Position numbers and translations under genes: made by a program. This document shows positions 56,362 to 64,000 of a DNA stretch of 64,000 nt, piece after piece (positions within the stretch are counted from its first letter, which is position 1; each line of letters starts with the position of its first letter). Source of the DNA: Aegilops tauschii subsp. strangulata (Eukaryota; Streptophyta; Magnoliopsida; Poales; Poaceae); NCBI RefSeq assembly GCF_002575655.3, contig NC_053035.3:373031792-373095791 (forward strand), in the 5' to 3' direction. The notes below the pieces were generated by a model. The model ran no database searches and was not told the origin of the DNA. It was given only the letters and a program-made list of their open reading frames with translations.

Positions 56362-59282
56362 TTACTGATCTTGGCTTTGATGAGTTGAAGGTTGTGGATC
56401 GTCCAGCACCGGTTCATCCTGCTCCTCTTCACCCAATGGATGGAAATCAATGCTTGCCCAGTTGATCCCAGTCAAAGCTCTGAATACATCTTCATCACTG
56501 ATAAGTGTTGATGGGTCAACGTTAGGGGAAAAGTGTGCTTACAGATCGGAGGAGTCAGGTCCCGAGAATCGTGAACCGACACCTTGACCTTCTTGTTGTC
56601 GGCGTCGTAAACCAACTGATAATGTGAAAGATCGGTATCTTCAGCCAGCTTACTGGCTAGAGGACACATTTCCCTTGCAATTGTGGCAAAGTCTTCTGCG
56701 CTGAAGGGTGACCCATCTTCTTTTACGATCGGCCAGCCGTTTGCCAAGTCTGCCAGCTCAAGATCAGCTAGCCATGCTTTGGCCTAGGTTAGCGCTGTAA
56801 GTGCACCGGCTCTGGCAGCTGATTTCTTCAACTCTTTGATCCGCAAAGGCAGCATAGATAGCTTCTCCAACGTATCCTTGATGAGGGTTGGAGGCTGTTT
56901 CTGGTGAGCAGCTGTGCAGATGACCCGTTGTGCGCCGGTATATAACTGCTCTATGAGCGTGTAGGCGGGTTTCAATTTTTTCCACATGTCTGAGCCAAGG
57001 TGGTCAACTCTCAAGCCTATATCATCAAGGAAAGTTTGTAAGCCGGGAGCACATTGGTTAATATACATTAAAAGAAAAGATTGAGAGGAAGTTATTTACC
57101 AAAGATGACAACAGTCATGGCATTGATTTGATGTTCTAAGCTGGCGAGCTCTGCAGCTACCGGCTTAAGGGACGCTTCAGCATCCTCAGCCCTCTTCAAC
57201 AGGGATGACCTCTCTGTATCCCAACCTGCCTGTTCAGCTTTGAAGTCTTTTTTCAGCTTCTCCATATCTGCTAAAGCAGTGGTCAGCTCATTTTTGGCCT
57301 TGGAGGTTTCTGCTTGCTGAGACTTGATGTTCTCTTGGAGGTCGGTGACTTGGGATTCTTTGCTACTGAGCTCAGCCTGAAAAGATATAAACAATGAGTG
57401 AGAATGCAATGAATTTATTTGAGAAGTCCCAAGCACAATACAAGTATTTTACTTGGCACTTGGGGGCTAATGCACCTTGCTCTTTTTAAGACAAGTTTAT
57501 GATGATCTAATTGTTATATGGTGATCATAGCCGATTCATGGGGGCTATGTGCTTAAATTTTCTGGATATATATGGTATTGAGACCCGACTTATCTTGACA
57601 GATTAAGCCGGCCCTTGAGGGCTACATATGGGAAATTAAATCACTATTATCTAAAGTCCCGACTCATCTTGATAGATTAAGCCGACCCTTGGGGGCTACA
57701 CATGCAAAATTGAAGTACTGTTATTGGAAGTCCCGGTTTATCTTGAAAGTATAAACCGGCCCTTGGGGGCTACTGGAATTGATCTATGAAGCTATTGAAG
57801 TTTACAACACACTCTATTCTATCATGTCCAATAAACTTGGCGGCTAATGGAAGTATATTCATATAGAAAAGAGTTGCAGTGTTTACCTCATAACGCTCCT
57901 TCATCAAATTTACTAAGCTAGCTTCATAGTCGCGGCTTGTATAAAGATGGTTCAAATACCCAGAGTGAATTTCTTGGGCATTGAAATTGGCATAACTGTC
58001 GAGATTGGCTGGCCACTTGCCCTTGTCAGCAATGGAAATTTCTTCCTTGGCAATATGCTTGGATAGGAGAGTGGGTTTACCTGTGATGGTAACGTCATCA
58101 TCTTTTTCTTCAACCGGCTTAATAGGGCTTGCTGGCTTGATGGGGCTTGGCGGATTCGTGGTGGCCGGGTAAACATCCATCTGGTCAACATCAGCATTCT
58201 GATCAACCTGCGGTGGTTCATCAATTGTGGCTTTAGGAGCCTGATGAGAGGTTTCTGTTGTTTGCTGCTCCGGCTCAGGAGGGTTCTCAGGAGTTTTGGT
58301 CACCTTCGCCTTCTTGCTGGGCTTTGCCATGGCCCTGTGAATGAAACACAAGACAAGATTAGTGCAACAGTTGAGTATATAATTGAAAGCAAAGGCTTGA
58401 TAGTCTTACCCTGGCACCAGTTTGAAGGCTGGGACATGAGTCTCTGTTGAGTAGCCAGAGGAAGAGTGAGATGTTCCCTGGTAATTTGAATTGGAAGGAT
58501 TAAGAGGTTGTCGGTAAAGACCGGCCTTGGGATAAGTTAAGTCAGAGTTTGTTGAGACCTCTGGACGACGTTTGTGAGGGGCTGGGGTGTTCGGTAAGCC
58601 GGAGGAAAGGATCCCGCTTTCCCTATTCCGGGTCGTGCGGCAAGCTTCATGTTGCTGCTTTTTCAAAATAAAGTTGGGATCCAAATAAGCCAAAGGATGA
58701 GAAAACCTTACTTTCCGGCTTGCCTGACGAGTTTTCTGTTTTGGCACAGACTCTGAGCCGGAGGAAAGAACAATTACCTCGTCGTCACCCGCACGGCTGG
58801 CCTTGGCTTCCTCCTAATAACAATCATTGTCAATGAGATGTATAAAAAATGAACCGAGAGAGTCAAGCTCTACCTCCGACTCATCATCATCACCGTCATC
58901 ATCCAATTTTAACCCGGCAGACTTGGTGGTCTTCTTCTTGGCAGGCCTCTTGATGACCTTGGTCTCGGTACGAGCCGGTTTGACCGGTTTATCTTGCGGT
59001 TTCTTCTTCCAAAATGAAGAGTTGGCCTGTTAAGGTCAAAAGATCATAAGTGGGCAGTATTAATGCAAATGTGATTAAACGGAAGCTATGCAACACTTAC
59101 AGCTAGCGGCTTGTTCAAGGTGCAGAAAGGACTAAGTCCTGTTTTACTGCAATCTGCCCAAGATTCGTTTAGCAACGCCTTGGTGGCTTCAGTAATTTCT
59201 GCATCAGACATTTCAATGTCGCAGTGGCGCTGGGGGTCTTTTAAATCGCCAGTATATTCGCACATTAAGCCGGGGTGACGGC
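56362..59282 (-). pseudogene. Antisense multi-exon gene of the Tat element, 5' end cut off
   Basis: Proposed exons on the minus strand: 59282-59101, 59026-58874, 58813-58410, 58334-57887, 57376-57100, about 57057-56543 and 56519-56362. The first four junctions have GT...AG ends (GTAAGT, GTAGAG, GTAAGA, GTAAAC donors; acceptors AACAG, TTAG, CACAG, TTTTCAG) and keep the frame, including one split codon. The last two introns would be only 43 and 23 bases and lack an AG acceptor, so they are probably damaged; a TAG at 56784-56786 also breaks the frame. The product is rich in Lys/Pro/Glu/Ser: nuclear-type basic runs (KRPAKKKTTKSAG), an acidic run (DDDGDDDESE), a coiled coil (ELTTALADMEKLKKDF). No enzymatic motif. 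Antisense genes of this kind are known from Tat elements such as Grande; function unknown. Confidence 0.7.
57582..57776. repeat. 74-bp tandem repeat in the large antisense-gene intron
   Basis: Units at 57582-57655 and 57656-57729 and a partial third at 57730-57776, each with CCCGACTTATCTTGACAGAT-like sequence followed by AAGCCGGCCCTTGGGGGCTA-like sequence. Confidence 0.8.
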
Positions 59283-62200
59283 TGTAACACCCACGATGCG
59301 GCTATATCTCCCACGTGTCGAGGCACGACTTAGAGGCATAACCGCATGGTGGTTTTGTCGCAAGAAGGGTCATCTTCACACAATCCCATGTAATGAACAA
59401 GAATGGGATAAAGAGTTGGCTTACAATCGCCACTTCACACAATACATAAATAAAATCATACATCATTCAAGATACACACATAGACCGACTACGGTCAAAA
59501 CCAAATACAAAGAAGACAACCCCAAATGCTAGATCCCCGATCGTCCCAACTAGGCTCCACTACTGATCAACAGGAAACGAAACATAGTAACGACCAAGGT
59601 CCTCGTCGAACTCCCACTTGAGCTCGGTTGCGTCACCTGCACTGGTATTGTCGGCACCTGCAACTGTTATGGAAGTATCTGTGAGTCACGAGGACTCAGG
59701 AATCTCGCACCCGCAAGATCAAGACTATTTAAGCTTATAGGAAAGGATGGGGTAATGAGGTGGAGCTGCAGCAAGCACTAAGCATATATGGTGGCTAACA
59801 TACGCAAATAAGAGCGAGAAGAGGAGCAACGGAATGGTCGTCAACTAGTAATGATCAAGAAGTGATCCTGAACTCCTACTTACGTCAGACATAACCCAAA
59901 AGCCGTGTTCACTTCCCGGATTCTGCAGAAAAGAGACCATCACGGCTACACATGCGGTTGATGCGTTTTAATTAAGGTCAAGTGTCAAGTTCTCTACAAC
60001 CGGATATTAACAAATTCCCATCTGCCACATGACCGCGGGCACGGCTCTCGAAAGTTTATACCCTGCAGGGGTGTCCCAACTTAGCCCATTATAAGCTCTC
60101 ACGGTCAACGAAGGATAAACCTTCTCCCGGGAAGACCCGATCAGTCTCGGAATCCCGGTTAACAAGACATTTCGACAATGGTAAAACAAGACCAGCAAAG
60201 CCGCCCGATGTGTCGACAATCCCGATAGGAGTCGCACGTACCTCGTTCTCAGGACACACCGGATGAACACTACGTACAACTAAAACCAGCCCTCAAGTTT
60301 CCCCGAGGTGGCGCTGCAAGTGGCTCTAGTTTGGACCAACACTCCGAGGAGCACGGGCCCGGGGGGTAAAATAAGATGACCCTCGGGAGCGCGACTCCCA
60401 AGGGAAAAAGGCTAGGTGAGGCAAATGTAAAACCAAGGTTGGGCCTTACTAGAGGAGTTTTATTCAAAGCGAACTGTCAAGGGGGTCCCATAAACCACCC
60501 AACCGCGTAAGGGACGCAAAATCAAGGAACATAACACCGGTATGACGAAAACTAGGGCGGCAAGAGTGGAACAAAACACCAGGAATAAGGCCGAGCCTTC
60601 CACCCTTTACCAAGTATATAGATGCCTTAAAATATAAGAGATATTATGATATCCCAACATAAACATAATCCAACATGGAGCAATCTTCATCTTCACCTGC
60701 ACCTAGAAACGCTATAAGAGGGGCTGAGCAAAGGCGGTAACATAGCCAAACAAGGGTTTGCTAGGAAGGGTGACAAAGGTTAGAGGTTCATGGCAATTTG
60801 GGAGGCTTGATAAGCAAGTGGTAGATAGCGCGACATAGCAATAGAGCGAACAACTAGCAAGCAAAGATAGAAGTGATTTTGAGGGTATGGTCATCTTTCC
60901 TGAGATCCCGCAAGGAAGAAGAACGAGTCCATGAAGAAGACAAACGGATGTAGTCGAACGAATCCTCACAACTCCGGAATGAAACCGAAGCTAACGACAG
61001 AAGCAACCCGGAAAGAGACAAACAACATAGTAAACAACCACCACATACACATGGCATGATGCACAAACAAGTATGATGCATGTCCGGTTTAAAGAGGCAT
61101 GGCATGGCAAAGTGCACAAACGAAACTACAAGGGTGGAGCTCAATATGCAACGAGTTGCATATTGACGAAACACCACATCAATTGTTTAGTTCTCTCGGT
61201 TATGTACCCAACAATATTAAATGTTGATTAACATGGCAAGAGGTGAATCATAAGTAAACTAACTATCTAGGCAATTTAAATGAGGCCGGAACAACAAACA
61301 ATAATTCCGGAAAATCCTCATGTCATTTAGCAATTTTAATGCAAACATCAATTGTAAACATTTAAATGTTGTTATCATGATGCGAATGACATATGCAAGT
61401 TTTTAAGCAATTTTATGAAAACGTGGACATGAGCATGTTATGAAGCATTTGTTACCGTGGTGGAACGAAAAGGGTGCCACGGCAACGATAACGAAAATGG
61501 TGCCACGACAACCTTCCGATGATCCGATAACTCATTGAGATACCGGTGCAAAAGAGCAAGTGTGTGGATGTGCGAAACATGCAAAAGATGGTGGGGTGAT
61601 CCCGATTACCGGGTGTCCCATATGTCGGTGGCATGGAAACAAGGAACGCGCAAGCAACAACTGGGACACGGTGCAAATGCGAGCATCTCATACAACAAAG
61701 CGTTCGCTCCACGGACATCGTCTCGGGTTATACCTTCGAAGCGTGCCTTTTGAAACGGATCAAGTTCGTTGAGGGAAGTAGTGGAAGTAGTGGTTCACAA
61801 GTTGGAGAGGAAGTAGTCGTTCATGTTCCATAGATGCTCGGGGTCACGACAAGGAACTTGACGTCCACGGGGTCTTCGCGGGTCAACGGTAGTGGTACAC
61901 GTTTCGTAGTCGTTAGAGTCATCGGTGGAGGAACTTGGGGGTCCATGTAGTCGAACTTGGCGCATCCGAGGGGTACTTGGTGAAATCACGTAGTCGTACA
62001 CGGGTCGTAGAGGAACTTGATGCATCCAAGGTCTTCGGGTTCATAGTTGTACTTGGCGTTCGGTGCGGTAGTCGTTTGGGCGCCGTATGTCGTGGTACTT
62101 GGCGGTCTTGATGATCGAAGGGTCTCGGTGGAGGCCATGGCACTCCCTGGTGGCACCGAGGTGGTCTAGCAGCAGCAGCAAGGGCGTCGTGGAGGTGATG

Positions 62201-64000
62201 GCCGTGGCGGGACTTGGCGCGCGGAGGAGGTTCGAGGCGGCAGCGTTGAGGAGGAACAACGGCGACGCGGCTGCGGGCACCGAGAGGCGTGGCTCCGACG
62301 GACAGGGCCGGAGACGAGGTGCAGGAGGGCGGGGAGGGACTCGGCGGGACGGCCTGAACCTACTGCTGTTGGCGCTCGTGGCTATGGGACGCGGAAGCCG
62401 AGGTCGAAGGCGAGGCGCGGTGGAGGTCCGAGCGCGGCGTCGGCGAGAGGGTGCTGCAGCAACTGCTGCTGCCCGCGGTGAGGTCGAGACGGTTGGTGGT
62501 GACGAGGAGAAGCAGGAGGAGAGGCGGCGTGAGAGGAATCTTGGTCGTCAAGTATCCATTTTATTCACGTGAAGTCCCTTCATTCTTTTCAATCAATCTT
62601 CTTACCCGGTGGTTCTCATGAAGATGTTCTTCAAGTTTATTATTCTTCATTCTTTTTCTTCTACGGTGGACTAAATTCAAGCCTTCAATGTTGGTCACAT
62701 TCCTTTCCTTGTTTCAAATGTTTTTCTCATGCCGGTGCAACTCTTAATCATTCTTCGTGTGCTATTCAATTGTTACGGAGTGCTAAAGATGCCTCAGGAG
62801 ATTCATGTTTTCATTCCTAATCCGTTCAAGCTATTTCGAGGTTGTTATCTCATTCAACTCATTTAATTCAACTAGCGCAATCTCTCTTTTAAATCATTTC
62901 AACGGTGTTTCTTTTGAGTGGGCCCTAACCCACAGGTATTTTCCAGGATCTTACCTGACTCTTCTAATTTTCCCGGAGCTATTCCCAAATTCATTTCAAA
63001 GTTTGACGTAAGAATGAATTATGATCAGTCAAATGTCTTTCTCCAAGATCCTTCAAATTCTTTCATTGTTGGTTCAATCTTTCTAATTTTCATTCCGGAG
63101 TGCCTCAACAATACATGGTGGTGTTTCTCGTCGTCATTCTCGGATTTTGAAGACCAAAGAAGAGTTTCCCTTAAATCTTGTCCGTTCTCTTGAAGATTCA
63201 TGGATCTTACTTCTTGTCATCCTCATAATTGTTCTCGATTGTGAGAATTCTTTTCATACCCATCAGAAGCATTTCAGGAGTATTTTTTCAGTTTTATTCT
63301 TCAGAGCCCATCATCTCAGAATTATTCATTCCAGTTTTAGCTCTCGTTCTCCAAATCTTACCGGTGCATCATTCAAATATCCTCTAGTCAATTCATGACC
63401 TCTTCGTTTCACTTGTGTCTAAATTCTGTCAAGTATCTTTATTCGTTTTATAATTCTTCCCGATGAATTGCGCCTTTGCTACTTTCATTTCAAATTCTTA
63501 CGGTGGTTCGTTCAAGAGTTCTCTTCCTTGGTTATCACATAAATTTATTCGTTGTTTCAATCCAACCGGTGGTTCGTTGAAGACTTTTCTCAAGTTTGCG
63601 CTATATCTATCTTAATCCTTTCTAGGAGAATAAGTAGTATGCCAAATCCGTTGCTTGTCATCAATCTAAATTGGTGAAGGATACGCGTAATGTAATTCTT
63701 ATTCTTGTTTCCTCCAAGTGATTAATTCCTTATTCCGGAGATTCATCAAAATTCTTGATCTCATTTGTTCATTTTCTTTCCGGAGTTCCAAGTTTTTCTC
63801 GGTTATATCATTTCAAAGCTCCACCCAAATCATTGCAAGGCTTCACCTTGTGTTGTCAACTTCTCTTTCTTTTCATCATCCTTTTATTACCGGAGTTCTT
63901 CATGGAGGCTCTACATGGTGCTTCGTCAAGGATTCTTTTCATTCTTCAATTGTTCTTCAAGATTTTTCTCGGAGTTAAGATCCGCCAAGAAATACTCCAA
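59283..64000 (-). mobile_element. Gypsy LTR-type sequence, minus orientation, cut by window edge
   Basis: Starts TGTAACACCCACGATGCGGC, abruptly inside the antisense exon of the Tat element. Read on the minus strand it ends ...GCATCGTGGGTGTTACA, the type of LTR end seen in chromovirus LTRs here (...GCTACA). Further right, a GC-rich block (62100-62560) and then a strongly pyrimidine-rich stretch mirror, on the minus strand, the layout of the other chromovirus-type LTRs. No primer site lies at 59283, so this would be the 3' LTR or a solo LTR. The other end is outside the window. No coding frame is supported. Confidence 0.55.
62560..64000 (-). other. Pyrimidine-rich stretch with recurrent CCGG(A/T)G words
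   Basis: C/T-rich on the plus strand (purine-rich on the minus). CCGGTGG, CCGGAG, ACGGTGG or CCGGTGC occurs about every 50-200 bases, usually followed by TTC. Open frames are short and without motif. Similar purine-rich sequence occurs in the sense strand of the nested element at 26400-27180. Confidence 0.5.

Larger units (their letters stand above)
41700..59282 (+). mobile_element. Tat-lineage Ty3/gypsy element, LTRs not in window, two later insertions
   Basis: Order: gag, protease, reverse transcriptase, RNase H, a second (archaeal-type) RNase H, integrase, non-coding spacer, antisense gene. The second RNase H and the antisense gene behind pol are hallmarks of the Tat lineage of plant gypsy elements. 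The left end is close to 41700, next to the CACTA-like fragment, with no LTR or primer site; the right end is cut by the element at 59283. An Athila-type element splits protease. Confidence 0.85.

Noticed and set aside
1..64000. CRISPR array, rRNA or tRNA genes
   Set aside because: No regularly spaced identical repeats with unique spacers, and no rRNA or tRNA gene was recognised by eye; the tRNA-like matches are retrotransposon primer sites.

Overview
The window reads as intergenic DNA from a large-genome grass, most likely a Triticeae species (wheat, barley or rye group). The reasons are nested LTR retrotransposons with LTRs of 1.7 to 3.2 kb, Stowaway- and Tourist-like MITEs, a CACTA-like fragment, a degraded cereal LINE and only a few decayed gene-like stretches. 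No intact conserved host gene was recognised. All family assignments come from motifs read by eye; no database search was possible.

Layout: (1) 1 to about 4680, minus strand: a broken L1-type LINE with ORF1 (zinc knuckles) and ORF2 (endonuclease and the first residues of reverse transcriptase). (2) About 4.7 to 20.2 kb: the only low-TE stretch. It holds MITEs, a 2.2 kb element with long inverted arms, short tandem repeats, an unrecognised reading frame with one nonsense codon (11328-11801), a broken coiled-coil gene with a TATA box (12569-13376) and a 3'-5' exonuclease pseudogene with three in-frame stops (14594-15313, minus). (3) 20208-40192: a Ty3/gypsy chromovirus (Tekay-like) carrying an extra reading frame upstream of gag. 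Inside that frame sits a second, related, non-autonomous element (23013-33276) with a perfect 5-bp target duplication. (4) 40193 to about 41.7 kb: a CACTA-like fragment with a 34-bp GC-rich minisatellite. (5) About 41.7 to 59.28 kb: a Tat-lineage gypsy element with gag, protease, reverse transcriptase, two RNase H domains and integrase on the plus strand, plus an antisense, apparently multi-exon gene behind pol. Its protease is split by an Athila-type large retrotransposon derivative (43972-51323, perfect 5-bp target duplication). (6) 59283 to the window end: LTR-type sequence of another gypsy element, minus orientation, inserted into the antisense gene.

How the parts relate: the non-autonomous element shares primer site, LTR 3' portion and an integrase tail with its host chromovirus, which suggests cross-mobilisation. 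All coding regions of the autonomous-type elements carry nonsense codons or frameshifts, so none looks currently competent. The most unusual content is the extra reading frame upstream of gag, the integrase tail caught between direct repeats, the five copies of the polypurine-tract 12-mer in the Athila-type element, and the spliced antisense gene of the Tat element.
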